Source: Vreelandella olivaria
GTDB taxonomy: Bacteria; Pseudomonadota; Gammaproteobacteria; Pseudomonadales; Halomonadaceae
Assembly (NCBI GenBank): GCA_004295565.1
Contig: AP019416.1
Span: 3,782,001-3,846,000, forward strand
Length of the DNA stretch: 64,000 nucleotides
Direction: 5' to 3'
Positions 8,791 to 20,299 of the stretch are shown piece by piece. Made by a program: the position numbers and the translations under genes. Every line of letters starts with the position of its first letter. Position 1 is the first letter of the stretch. The notes under the pieces were generated by a model. It had not been told where the DNA came from and ran no database searches. It was given only the letters and a program-made list of their open reading frames with translations.

Positions 8791-11700
8791 CTATAACGGA
8801 GCGACATCTATACATTGAGGGCCACCGTAGTTAAAGCCGACTTTAAATGATAGTCTATCATTCTCATTAACAGCACCCCATATATCGTCCGATATGCTTG
8901 ATATAGGACAATAATAATTAATTCCGCTACCATCAGCTTTTACAAAGCAAAAATCAGCACCTTTTGTTACCACAGTGCCTTTAAATAATGTAGGGTATCA
9001 ATTCCCCACTATAATCTCTAATCGTTTTCTTTATTTCATAGCTATTTCTTGAACGCCTCAATTTTGAAAAAATCATATCTGATGCATTTCTTTCATTAGA
9101 GTCATGAATGTCGCAAAGGAATCGAGCATACCAAAACTGTGCTTGATAGTTGTCGTCTCCTGGTGAGAATGCCCGCTTGTAGTAGTAAGATAATACTTTA
9201 GGATCTTTTTCACCTTTTTCTCGTAAATGTTCCCCGAGAGCAAAGTGCAGTTGTTTATTGCTTCTTAACCTATTGACAGCATCCCTGAGTATAGTTTCTG
9301 CTTCATCAGCTTTCCCTTCATTTTTATATATTGAAGCTAGTCGCATAGCCAAGTAAGGGTCGCGATTGTTTTCCGTGTACGCTCGTTTGAGCGCGTCAGT
9401 CGCTCGCTGGTTATCTTTTAGAAGCTGAGCCAAATTAGCTTCAATTTTTGATATAAAACCATCCTTAGGAAACTTCTGTTTGCTTTCAGAAAGCTTGTTT
9501 TCAACAAGTCTCAATGCGTCATCTAAAGCCCTTTGATTAGATTCAGGAGTTTCAATTAGATCTCTCAATTCGTCTAAAGCAATTTCAACTACAGCAGAAG
9601 AAATATATGATGAATCCCCCCACCTATTGCGCGCCTGGTCAATATATGAGCGAGCCTCAGCTCTGCAAACAGATCTAGTTTGACCATCAGTTTCAGTCTT
9701 TGCTCTGTCACGCCACGCAATAGCTAATGAATGCAGTATGCTACTGTTATCAGGTGCAAGTTCTTTAGCTTCTTTCAGTATTTCGATGGTCTTTTCAATA
9801 CTTCCATTGGGCCTGATTCTTTCAAAATTTGCCATTTGTTGTAAAGGTACGAGTCCTTTCCGATACTCTGATTGGCTTTCTCATAAATGCTTGCGACGTC
9901 AGTGTAATCAGGAAATATATCTGTTAGCGTTTTAGCTCTGATAAGAGATCTATACGAACTGTTATCAGATTCAAAAGAAATATTAATTTTGTCTAGAATT
10001 CGAATGTATTCATTATATTTTTCGTGAGTATCTGTAAGAACATGTCTAAAAATAATGTCAGCGATTTCTGGATGCCGTGCTTTATAGTGAGCATCATGGT
10101 CACCAGCGTTTGTAGCCCATAGAACAATTTGCTCAAGTGGTTTATGGAATCGTTCTTTGAAAGCAATAAAAGGTATGTCATGTATGCGTGCAATTAGGCC
10201 TGCTCTCACAGGAACCCTAAGTCTATTTAAAGTACAGATTGTTCTATAAATAGATTGTGCTGTAGGCGGAGATATTTTAATGTATTCATCGACAATAATT
10301 TCCTCAAATGATTTCCCCATAGTAGCTTCATAGAGAGCTACCAGTAGTTGCCTTTCAAATTTGTCAGAAAACTCGGCAATCCGTTCATCTCGGTTTTTAG
10401 GAATTAGGTTTGGACCTAGACAGCTGTGTATGTCTAGTTTATCTACTAAGTCAGAGATTTCACTGTGACTAAGCCTACCAACTTCATAAACCTTTCCTAC
10501 AAGTTCATCTAAGTTATCACACCTATTGTTCCAATCACTGAATCTTTCCGCTGTTAATATAGTAACTGGAATGTTATCGTTTGATAATTGTTTGATCGCT
10601 TGGCTGATTTTTATAGAGTTTATTGCAGCATCATCCCAAAAAATAAAGATGCGCTCTTTTGTTTTTTCATGAAGTTCTTTTAGTACTGTTATGTCGATTT
10701 TTGGTATGTCTTTAATCCATATGAATGTGCCAATTCCTTGTGCCCGACATTTCCACGCAATTTCTCTTAATATTACAGATTTTCCAGATCCGGCCGCACC
10801 TTTTATTAGATAAAGCTCTACTGTTCTTCTTCTTTCTGATTCTGGTTTTTTAATGACTTCTTCGTTGATTTTGTCTGCTAACTTTCGGTCTGTGTTTAAC
10901 CCCTCAGCTATTGGATACCAGCCGAGGTCAAATCCTTTATAGAATTCTTCTGGAGTAAATTTTGTATAAGGAAGATCCGAATGTATATGTTCTGCAGAGT
11001 CTGTTAAAAAGCGAACAAGATTTTCAGATGGTGGAGACTTTACTGAGAACCGTTTGGTTATGCTGTGATTACTGCTCGGCTTTGCTAATGTTAAGTTCCT
11101 ATCGTTATCAGATATGCTCCCGTTTAGTTCGTTAACGAAGCCTTCTAAAGTGTTATTAATAGCTGTTATTCGCCTTTGCGCCCAAAATTGAGTTTCAGCC
11201 TCTTTTAAACCCGGTTTAATAAAATAGTGAATTTGACCTTGTGGTGCTTCTTCCTGTACTTCCATCATTACTGCTCGGATATTTGGATCTAGCAAGCTAT
11301 GTCCTATGAAAACTATAGTCGTATCGTAAGCAAGCTGATATAGATAATCAAATAATCGTTTTCTGTTTTTTATGGTCGTTATATTGATCTATTGTCAGTA
11401 TTAGAGGTAAGTTTTCGTCATGTGTTCGCGTAACGCAACCGTGAAGCTTGAAAATTGGTACAATGTCATTAGTTATTCTGGATTCGTCAAGATTATCTTG
11501 ATTAGAAAACTTAACTGTGTGATTTTGAATGCGCTTTTCATTTCTTTCATAGCAAGTTTCCATTAGTCTATCATAGTTTGTTGTGAATATAGCGCGCCAG
11601 TTGAATTCTGGAATCTTCAAGTGAAATTCTGCAGGAGTAATGTTGTCAAATAACTCCTTTATAAAATCCTGGGTTTCAAATAAACTTGTTTGGCTTTGTG

Positions 11701-11899
11701 ATAATTCCGCTACGTGAGCCAAACTGTCTTCTTTGAAATCTCCACCTAAGAATCTGTCAGATAATAGATCTCTTAAATCATTACCCATTATTAGTTTGTC
11801 ATGATTATTTATTGTGGCGCCATATAGTGCTCCTGATCCTAAAAAAAGCACCACTTTCCCTTCTTTAACTCGATTTATTAGATTATGTGGTAATGGCAT
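8791..11899 (-). CDS. SIR2 - P-loop NTPase - TPR - cold-shock-like protein, candidate anti-phage effector (frameshifted)
   Basis: One gene of about 1,035 aa split by three frameshifts (near 11355, 9800 and 8990). N-terminus: SIR2_2-type domain with VVLFLGSGA, FTTNYDRLME, FKLHGC and, across the first frameshift, IVFIGHSLLDPNIRAV; the Asn, Asp and His expected for NAD+ cleavage are present. Middle: STAND-like NTPase with Walker A GAAGSGKS (~residues 367-375) and IFIFWDDA as Walker B. Then helical TPR-type repeats (~700-960). The last ~65 residues, starting LFKGTVVTKGADFCFVKADG, resemble a cold-shock/OB fold. Sirtuin-STAND proteins (Avs5-like) sense phage and deplete NAD+. Defence function here is inferred; the terminal cold-shock-like domain is unusual. 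GC is well below the host genes. Confidence 0.75.
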
Positions 11900-11963
11900 T
11901 ATTTATCCTAATCAACTCGTTTTGTTACTGAAATTTCATTACTGCAATTAATAGAAAGTTACA

Positions 11964-13797
11964 TCAAATGCTGTAACTGGCACCAAGTTCCTGCAGAATC
12001 ACCTCGCAGCGCTCAATGTCACGCTTCACCCGTTCGGCTCCTCCAGATTCAATGTCTGCGAGATCACGCAACTCAAGCTGCTGGGCATAAATACCCTGCC
12101 ATACAGACTTGCGTGACTCATCGATGACCGCATTGCTACAGTCAGCACAACGTGTTGTCTCGACGCCCTGACCACCGTTACAGCCTCCCGTATCGGCGGT
12201 ACACCACGCGACGCCAGTAGCTCGCAGATGAACAAGGGGGCTAATCGTTTCGGCCATCTCAGAGCGATCCTTTTAGTGGATACGGCCTCGTTTTTCGTGC
12301 GGAACGCCCGGATTGGCTCGGCAGCGCCTCCCACCAAAATGGCGTCAGGTTCGAGCCAGTGCTCAAGAAGATCGGTCTTGATGCTGAGTGCAGCCAGGCC
12401 CACGCTGTCGTAAAGGTCGGCATCTTGGAGCCGGGACATGGCATACAAAGTGGTCATGTCTAGCGTCCAGTGCTTGAAATGGTCTCGCAGGTATCGAAGA
12501 TCGCCAAAAGCGCTGTGAGCCGCGTAGACCGCAAAGGTGCGCCGGAACTGATGCGGCGTAAAGCGCCAGTCCAGTCCACACTGCGCAGCAAAGTCATTAA
12601 GGCGGGCAATGATCCTCTGGTTTGAAAGCGTTTCAATTCGGTTGCGCTTAGGCTTTGTGACCCCGAGGAACAGGCGATGGGTATGTGCTTCCAATCGCAC
12701 AATGTCGGGGTTCCTCGGATTATCGGCTCGCAGTTCGAAAATACGTTGTTCGAGTTGCGCTTGCAGAGGGCGCACCAGACTTTCAGCCACCGCGAGCGCG
12801 GTGGGTAATCTCAGCTACCAGCCACTCGCATGCTCCAACCCCGTCTTGTACGAGGTTCCACGCATCCAGTGAAAGGGGTCACCCTCTTCATCCAGCGTTC
12901 TGAACGCGCACTGGTTTTCCAGTGAACACAGTTCAGATACACGGATTCCGCTAGTGATCAAGATGATGCACATACACGCCTGTTGCAGGTATTGCTCCGA
13001 TTTGCGGATGCCGTCCAAACTCCAGCCGAGTTTTTTCAGACGTGGATGAATGAGCTTCCATCTCAGACCCTCTGCCTTCCAGCTTTCCACCTGAGCACGA
13101 AGGCTGATGATTTCATTGGCCCGGTCTAGCCACTCAACCGCTGACTGGAACATCAGCCCTAGAATCGCATCCGGAATGATTTCGGTCCTGGCCTCCTGAA
13201 ATTGAAGATGACCTTGTCCCGTCAACCCTGCCAGATGTAATGCTGAAGTTTCCGGCCAGGGATGTCGCATAGGGTCATCGGACTGCAGACTGAGTATATG
13301 GATCGTTTCTACAGCTTTGAAACGATTATTCAGGGTTCCATCTGAAAGCGGCTTCATTTTTGGCTTTTCAGCCCTTTACAGAAGTCCACATATTGCTGGC
13401 CAATCAGCGGCGTCACGTCGCTCAGTCGGGTTATGTGCTGTTCATGAAGCCAGCTTAAAAAAAGCGTCGCCAAATTGAAAAAACCACGTATCGTACCGCC
13501 CTTAGGTAGGCTTCGTCCTTCAATGCCACTTAGTATATAACGGGCTATACACCCCCGAAGCGTTTCCCGAAACGCCACCGGCACATGTAAGAAGTTGATC
13601 ATCTTCATGCTGTCTACTATTCCCGCTGAGAAAAGACTGTCGGGCAAAGTCCAAACATCATCGCCAATGCGACTCAGAATATGATAGGAGCCGTCTTCCA
13701 GAACCATACCGGTGATGATTGCGTTTGGATCAATCTCTCCTACCTTGATGGCATGTAGGACTTTTAATTGTTCCGCATGGAATTCTGCTGCGTTCAC
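11964..13797 (-). CDS. large tyrosine recombinase, third of the trio (TnpB-like; frameshifted)
   Basis: Site-specific recombinase of about 610 aa. The N-terminus (NAAEFHAEQLKVLHAIK) is helical. The catalytic part shows SGIRVSEL (box I Arg), HQFRRTFA (HxxR), FKHWTLDMTTLYA (His/Trp and Tyr nucleophile). The C-terminal tail is a Cys-rich CTADTGGCNGG...TRCADCSNAV, which may bind zinc, and is typical for this recombinase class. Frameshifts lie near 13355, ~12815, ~12795 and ~12255. The GTG start at 13797 overlaps the stop of the second recombinase (GTGA), so the three are coupled. Catalytic residues all survive once frames are joined. Confidence 0.75.
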
Positions 13798-15334
13798 GCT
13801 AAGTCCTCCAGCTGTTCCGGTTCACGCCAGAATGGGTGTGGATCGACCTTCGCCCGCTGCCGTTGGATGTTCACCAGTTCGCCATCAAACTGCGGTGTTA
13901 TCTCCTGATCAATAATCCGAATGATGTGGCCGTAAACACGTTTCCAAGCGTTCGCACCCATTTTCTGGCGCATTTGTACCAACAGCCAATAAATACTGAA
14001 GACACGGTACAGATCATCGCCCGTAACAACGAATGATCGGCAACGAAAGCAGGCAAAAACTTTTGGCAGTGTTCGCCATTCTTGGGAGCACGCTCCCCAT
14101 TCAAGGTATCCCGACAACGGGCTACCGGCGTATTCTGCGTCGACAGGGGTAGAATCTTGCCGTGGTTCAGTAGCTCTTCGGTCCGAATCTTGCCCATTAG
14201 CCTCCAATCTTTTCAGCGCTTTCTGGAGCCTCAAGATAATGATTATTGGACACCTTCAGGGAATGGCCGCCGAGTTTGGCGGTCAGGAACGGGTCTTGGC
14301 CGGATAGGAGAACAGCCGGTTCTCAAAAGTCTTACGCAGACGCATGACATTGAGCTTCATAGGCTTTCCGTCAGCATCGTTTATCTTATGCCGATCGAGA
14401 AATGCCTTAATGCCTTCGGCGAGAACATTTTTAGATAGAAAGCACTTTTCCCTGGGTGTGCATTGCTTCGGCTTTCGTAAACAAACAGTAGCTTTGGGTA
14501 GTTGCTCGCTTCACGTGGTATGGAGTTGCGCTCACGCACAAGATCAATTATACGAGCCACATCAGGCAACGCTGAAAACATCGACTCAACGTCAACGGCG
14601 CGACGTAGGCTCTGTATGTGTGTCGCATTGCCGCGACGCTTGAAGCTGGCAAGCACGTATCGGTCAGCCTTGATGGGGTGAGGTTGAAGGCAATCAGTCA
14701 AGAGCTCCACAGCAGGGATCGGGTTGATACCCGTTCGCGCTGCAATGGCCAGCAAGCAGACGGAAAGTTCATCCGAGGTTAACGGCTCGCTTTTCGCAAT
14801 AATCGTCTGCATATCGGCTTTTATTGCTCGCATAATGCTACGGCGCTCAGGCTCGCTAAGGGCAGTCTGGCTATTCGTGGATCGGTTGTAATTCGGAAAA
14901 GGATTGCGCGGAAAAATGTCTTTGGCAATCCAACCAGCCTGACCCATCACAACTAGCACCGACTTGGTGCTTTGGTATCGAGCTTTCTGTGTCGCGGGCC
15001 TAACACCTGATTGACGCAAATGAGCAATGAAATGGTCGATAAACTGTCGGTTAATATCATCAAGACACAGATCGCGTTGCAGCGCTTTGGCAAACGTGGA
15101 ACAGAACGGCAGAAAGAATCTTAAACCATTTTTATAATAGCTTGAGATAGTAGAAGCGCTGAGCGTTTTGCCGCCGCTTTCAGTGCTGGCTCTAGTTATG
15201 CGATCTATTGCCCGTTGAGTGGCGTAGGTCACAACATCGCAATCCTTTCCGTAGTACTTAGCAAAATCCAGATTGCGTAAGCTACCCGCATGCCTGGGCA
15301 AATGCACGACCATCTCTGTTGGAGGTAGGCTCAT
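13794..15334 (-). CDS. tyrosine recombinase, second of the trio (frameshifted)
   Basis: About 510 aa. The N-terminal SAM-like domain includes TLSASTISSYYKNGLRFF. The catalytic domain shows AARTGINPIPAVELL (Arg), RLRKTFENRLF, LGGHSLKVSNNHYLEAP (His...Tyr). The C-terminal region reads GERAPKNGEHCQKFL then CFRCRSFVVTGDDLYRVFSIYWLL, a Cys-bearing block typical of this family. Several frameshifts (about 14390, 14300, 14210, 14050) must be bridged. The start is taken as ATG 15334; an earlier start overlapping the end of the first recombinase is possible, because an open frame reads upstream through LLSSASRPDKSGNDETL. Confidence 0.7.
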
Positions 15335-15397
15335 GAGATCTAGCGTTTCGTCATTGCCGGATTTGTCAGGACGGGAGGCTGATGAAAGCAGTTTTTT

Positions 15398-16548
15398 CTA
15401 GGCACCACTAATCTCCCTACTGATGAGATCGATTTCACTTTGGTAGTCGTTCATCAGCGCATCCTCAAGCTCTGAGAGAGTGAAGGTACTTTTCAGTTGT
15501 TGTGACCGAGGCATGGCCCAGTCGATCGCGCACGTACAGCAAGGCATGTGTCTGGGCCTTGGATTGAAGCATCGAGTACAAAGTGTGTGTAGCGTAGGTA
15601 TGGCGAAGAATATGGACGTTGATGTAAGGAATGCCAGCAGCCTCCCAGCCTTCTTCACAAGGCCTAGAAAGGCAGCTCCATCGTTTGCGTAGGGTTGACC
15701 AGATCCAGTTAGAAACAAAACGGATTGGCGCTGGCCTGAAATGCTCTCATGCTGATGGCGGCGATCCAATACATATTGCCAGAGGGCTTCCATTACGGTA
15801 CGAGGCACATCAATCCCCCGGGGCTGATGTCGCTTGATGGTCATGTCACGTGGATCAAGATTTACCCGGATGAAAGAACGGTGCTTGGTGTATGTTAACG
15901 GATTGATAACATATTTCAGGGGAAACGTAGCCAGCTCCTCTCGACGCATTCCTGTTGTGAGCGCCAACCGCACGATCAGCTTGTGTGTGGGGTTGGTAAT
16001 GGCGTTCAGAAGATCAATCGACTGATGCTTGCTTAATACCCGAATTACGGTACGTGGGGTCTTCAACATAACGTCAGCTGTCATGCGCTTTCCACCACTC
16101 GCATCAATGTGAGCGAGAAAGCCTTTAGGTTGCCTCACCGTTACCGTTTCCATCGCATACGGAACAGTCTTCACCAAACCACTGTTGGCGGCATACCGAT
16201 AGAATGCGCAGAGAAGTCTTAGCCGGGCATTCACCGTTGCCGCGGCAAGGCTTCCACCCTCGGAGCTCAGGTTCCAGTCTCGGAACTCAGCAAGACCGCT
16301 TCTCGGTCATTGCCCACATCCCGCCAGTTAATGCCATTTACCTCACACCAGCCAAAGAACTGATACAACGCTTTTCCGTAAGTTATCCAAGACTTTTTGG
16401 ATTGAACCCTTCCACGCTTGATGAGATGCGCTATACAAAAGTTTAGAGCTTCCTCAATAACCTGCCCATCTCGGGAAATAAGGACTGGGAAGCCTGTGTA
16501 GCTTATTCCATTGAGTTTAAAATTGTTCGTGCTGAAGAAGAGATTCAT
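15398..16548 (-). CDS. tyrosine recombinase, first of the trio (TnpA-like; frameshifted)
   Basis: About 380 aa, the size of Tn554 TnpA. ATG at 16548 begins MNLFFSTNNFKLNG. The N-terminal core-binding domain includes YGKALYQFFGWCEVNG and, after a frameshift near 16270, ATVNARLRLLCAFYRYAA. Catalytic residues are TGMRREEL (Arg), HILRHTYAT (HxxR), LGHASVTTT and EKYLH (Tyr). The catalytic C-terminus is read in a frame entered near 15650 and left again near 15485, ending SREISGA. All five signature positions are present, so the enzyme was probably active before sequencing errors are considered. Confidence 0.75.
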
Positions 16549-16604
16549 GCAAACTCACTCTTAGTATGTATCACTTTGGCAAGCGGTAATCATAAGGACT
16601 CTTC

Positions 16605-16616
16605 GTTATCGGTAAC
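16605..16616. promoter_or_regulatory. dyad at right end of element
   Basis: GTTATCGGTAAC, an imperfect palindrome (GTTA...TAAC) nine bases inside the right copy of TTACCTCA, mirroring the dyad at the left end. Confidence 0.35.
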
Positions 16617-16620
16617 CAGC

Positions 16621-18779
16621 CTACTTTACCTCAATGAGGCTGTTGGCAGCGAGGCGTAGGGCTTTCAAGGCATCGCCGTGGGCATCCGCCAGAGGACTAT
16701 TTTGAAACGCCCAGGCGGCTAGCTGTTGATGTGCCTGCTGCTGGGGCTCGGTTAACGTGCAGCGGCTGGCTTGCCGGGCCAAGGCTTGCAGCGCCGGGCG
16801 GGCAAGGACGGGGTCACGATGGGCAGTTGCTACGTCCCTAACATCCTGCCACTCACGGTCACTCAGCGGCGTGCTTGGCAGTTGACCGAGCAGCCGTACC
16901 AGCACCGCAGCGGGCAACGCTTTAAGCTCAAAAGCGAGCAGACCTGGCAGTGCCGCCTGAAAGCGCTCACTAAGATCCGCAAGCACCGCCTCGCCCTCAG
17001 AGTTCAGCGCTTTGGCCACCATAACAGCGAACTCACCGGTGGATGTCTCCCGGCTAATCCCCAGGCGTACCGGTCTAAATCCCAACGCCAGCCAAAAGCT
17101 TAGCAACGACGCCTCTGCCCCGAAGGTCGCGCCATAGAGCGCCACCCCCTGCTGCCTGGCGGCAGCCATATCCTCATGCAGCAGCGCTTGCCCCAAGCCT
17201 TGGCGACGCCGCTCGGGGTGGGTCGCGATACGCGCCACCCGCCGCCAGCGGGCTGTTAGTGCATCTCGGCTTCCCGCATGGGTCGCCAGCGACTGTGCCA
17301 GCAGATGCCCCTGGGGCGGCGTTCACCACGGGCGACCTGCTCGGCAAGGGCGGCCTCAAAGCCGCCCTCTTCGCGGGTAACCAATACCGCTTGAGGCTCG
17401 CCCGCCTGCGCAATTAGGCGCAATTGAGTGCCTGGGCCGTCAAGCAGTTGTCGCAGGTCGTTGGGAGAGGTGCGGTAGTGGGACTGCACCAGCAGTCCAA
17501 ACAGTTTCTCCAAGAGGGCATCTTGTTGGGCAAGCCAGGCGCGATCAATCACCTTGGTTGCCACGACGCTGCCATCCGTCTGAGCGCTGGGCAGCGGCGC
17601 TTTTAACAACAGCAGTTGATTGACCAGGGCTTCCAGGGTCGCCGCTGCGCCAGCGAATGGGCGCGTTAAGCGTTAGCGCTTTCCATTGAGGCGTCAGGCG
17701 GTCCAGGGTCGCGCGAAAGCGCAAGGCAAACCCTCTTCCCGAGCCCTCATAGCCATGCACCGTGGTGGCAAAAGCAATACGCGGAAAGGCAGTGAGCCAC
17801 TGCCCCAGCAGCGCCGCGGGAATCGCCGCCGCCTCATCGACCATCAAATAGCTGCCATCACCGCCCTGCTGCTGAGCGTTAATCTGCCCGCTGAGCAGAT
17901 CCGGGGGTAAAAAACCAGCTCGCTGCCCTGGGCCAACACAAAGTGGCCTGGCGCAACGCGACGGCCGTCCGGGCAAAGCGCTGCTACCCGTTCGAACACG
18001 CTCGCAACCGCACTCAATCGCGGCGCCGTGAGCACGACCCGCTGCGCCTTGTGCATTAGCAACCGAGCGCAGGCGATACCCAGTGCCGCGCTTTTGCCGC
18101 GCCCACGATCCGCGGTGATGACCAGCGGGCGGCGGCGCTTTAAGCCAACCAGTTGCCGCACTGCGTAGGCCTGATCGGAGGTGAGGCAGTCGCTATCAGT
18201 CGTTCCAGTGTCGTCTACGATGGGCGAAGGCAGGTGGGGCAGATGCAGCGACTGATCAACGCCCCAGCGCACTACCTGAGACGAGGTCTGCAACTGACGC
18301 GCCAAACGCGCTAAGTAGTGGCAACTCAGATCTGGCCAGTGCCAGGGATGATCAGCAAAACGTGCGTAGTCCGGATCCGGCGTCGCTCCCCAAGGCTGTG
18401 GAGTAAGTAGTACCAGTAAACCACCGGCGGTGAGCGTTCCTGACAAGGCCCCCAACGCCTCAGGATCAAATCCGCTGCCGTGGGTATCGAGCACTACCAA
18501 CTGATGCTCTGCGCCCAGTCGCGTGCGCGCCTTGCTAGGCGAAAGATGCCCATCTCCCACCCACAGCGGTGCATGCCAGGAGTGGGCTTGCCACAACGCC
18601 TGTGCAAGGGTTTTACACTGCTGGGCATCGCCGCTTAGCCACACTAGCTGGCGCCAGCGGCGGCGAGCTAAACGCTGCGCATGATGAACAAGCGCTGCCA
18701 CCCTTCGTGCTTGCTGCTTATTCTCTGGTACCTGGCTATTTAACAACTGACCGCCTTCTCCAGCACGACTGCTTCCCAT
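16621..18779 (-). CDS. tmcA: tRNA(Met) cytidine acetyltransferase TmcA (frameshifted)
   Basis: TmcA makes N4-acetylcytidine at the wobble base of elongator tRNA-Met using acetyl-CoA and ATP. N-terminal domain; RecD-like helicase core with Walker A ADRGRGKSAALG and the SYLMVDEAAAIPAALL segment (DEAA box); then a GNAT domain with RIATHPERRRQGLGQALL; and a C-terminal tail ending SLIEVK. Frameshifts near 17900, 17600 and 17240 join to about 715 aa, the usual length. The end of the gene lies at the right boundary of the mobile element. ATG at 18779 gives MGSSRAGEGGQ; a start closer to the conserved core cannot be excluded. Confidence 0.87.
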
Positions 18780-19140
18780 TACGTTACCCTTTTAAGTGTG
18801 TCAGTGTGCCGCTGAGCGCCTGATTGTGAGCCTCACCCTTACAACTTTGGTTGCACAATTTAACCCCTTTCAACGTTTTCGAGTGACTTAGCCGCTCCTT
18901 TTGGCGCTCAAAAAAATAGGTAACCACATGTTTTAATTAAATTTGCAAAGAACCTGTATAAAACTCCACAACTGACATCTCTTACATTACTGATATTGCA
19001 CCGCAGCGGGGTTGATGTGCTAATTTAGCCCTGAAGCGCTAAAACCCTTGTTTACGTAAACGTAACCTAGTAGCGCTGCACTTTCCTGACTCCAGGTAAC
19101 CAACACTAATAACGCCACACGCCAAACCAGGAAATACATC
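18780..19140. other. intergenic region tmcA / dctP
   Basis: 360 bp between divergent genes. It must hold promoters for both but no convincing -35/-10 pair, operator or small ORF was recognised. Confidence 0.5.
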
Positions 19141-20240
19141 ATGAAAAAATGACCAAATTCGCTCTCACCGGCCTCACTGCCGGCATTGCCTTCGCGGCCT
19201 TATCAACCACCGCCCAAGCACAAGAGCAGTGGACAATGACCACCACCTGGCCGGAAAACCTTGACCTGATCAAGATTGACCAGCACTGGGTGGAACTGGT
19301 CAATAAACTCGCCGGCGAAGAGCTACAGATCAATTTCCGCGCAGGCGGCACGCTAATGCCCGGCACCGAAGTGTTTGACGCCACGGAAACGGGCAGCATT
19401 GAAGCCGCAGGCGACTGGCCGGGCTACTGGGCAGGCTTGAATCCCGCCTTCGCCACTGGCGACCACCACCAGCCTGTTTAATGGCGTTGACTACCTCAAC
19501 TGGATTCAGCAGTGGGGCGGCCGCGAGCTGTATGAAGAGATTTATGGCCAGTTCAACATGGTTTATCTCCCCTACGGCATTACCAACAATGAGTCGGGCT
19601 TTATGGGCCGTACCCCGATTGAGAGCATTGCCGATTTAGACGGCAAGCGTCTACGTCTTTCGGGCCGCGACCAGGGCCGTGTACTCGAAGAACTGGGCGG
19701 CTCGCAGGTCACCCTGGCAGGGGTGAAGTCTACCAAGCCATTGAGCGCGGCGTTATCGATGCGGGTGAGTTCTCCACCCCAGGTGTTGATTTTAACGCCG
19801 GTTTTGCCGAAGTGGCTGACTACTGGGCAACGCCCGGCTGGCACCAGTCGGCCAGCGTATTTGGCGTAATGATCAATAAAGACGCCTGGGATGCGCTCTC
19901 CGAAGAGACCCAAGAAACCCTGCGTATCGCCGCGGACGCCACTATGGCGTGGTCGTTAGCCTGGTCAGAGCGCCAGTCTACCGAAGCCACCCAGAAGTTC
20001 CTTGATGCGGGCGTAACGATCAACCAGTTCTCTGAAGAGGATCTGGCACGCATCCAGGAGGTCACCAACGAGGTTATTCTGCGCGGCGCTTGCGAAGACC
20101 CTGACCACGCCAAGGTTTACCAATCGATGATTGCCTATCTTGAGCATTATGCGACTTGGCGCGATGTTTCAGCTCCCTACAACATGAGCCGCGTGATGGA
20201 TAACCTGCCCTCATTGGAAGAGATCGAAGCCTGCCTGTAA
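19141..20240 (+). CDS. TRAP transporter substrate-binding protein, DctP type (frameshifted)
   Basis: Periplasmic solute receptor of a tripartite ATP-independent transporter. ATG 19141 follows an AGGA-type site; the first codons run into TGA unless one A is added in the A6 run, giving MKKMTKFALTG and a signal peptide ending TTAQAQEQW. DctP-family features are GEELQINFRAGGTLMPGTEVFD, YGITNNESGFMGRTPI, LDGKRLRLSG and, after a shift near 19725, GVIDAGEFSTPGVD. Another frameshift lies near 19455. About 365 aa. It is followed by dctQ and dctM, so the full transporter is present. The substrate (organic or keto acid) is not decided. Confidence 0.85.
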
Positions 20241-20299
20241 GGCGCTTCTCTGCCGCCTCGGTTTCCGGGCGGTTTTTGTGCTGACCGCGGAGATCTTCC

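Larger units (their letters stand above)
8099..16633. mobile_element. Tn554-like / three-tyrosine-recombinase element with SIR2-NTPase cargo
   Basis: Interval between pepD and tmcA holding three consecutive tyrosine recombinases, a TnpC-like small DNA-binding protein and one cargo gene, all on the minus strand. This gene set is that of Tn554-family or recombinase-trio elements. The octamer TTACCTCA occurs at both edges (8099-8106 and 16626-16633, the latter inside the last codons of tmcA). GTTA/TAAC dyads lie just inside each edge. The cargo is visibly more AT-rich than the host genes. Exact ends are inferred; no long terminal inverted repeats were seen, as expected for this class. Confidence 0.65.

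Noticed and set aside
8791-8973. Separate small cold-shock protein gene
   Set aside because: It has no ribosome site and removing one base near 8990 joins it in frame to the TPR part, so it is treated as the C-terminal domain of the SIR2-NTPase protein.
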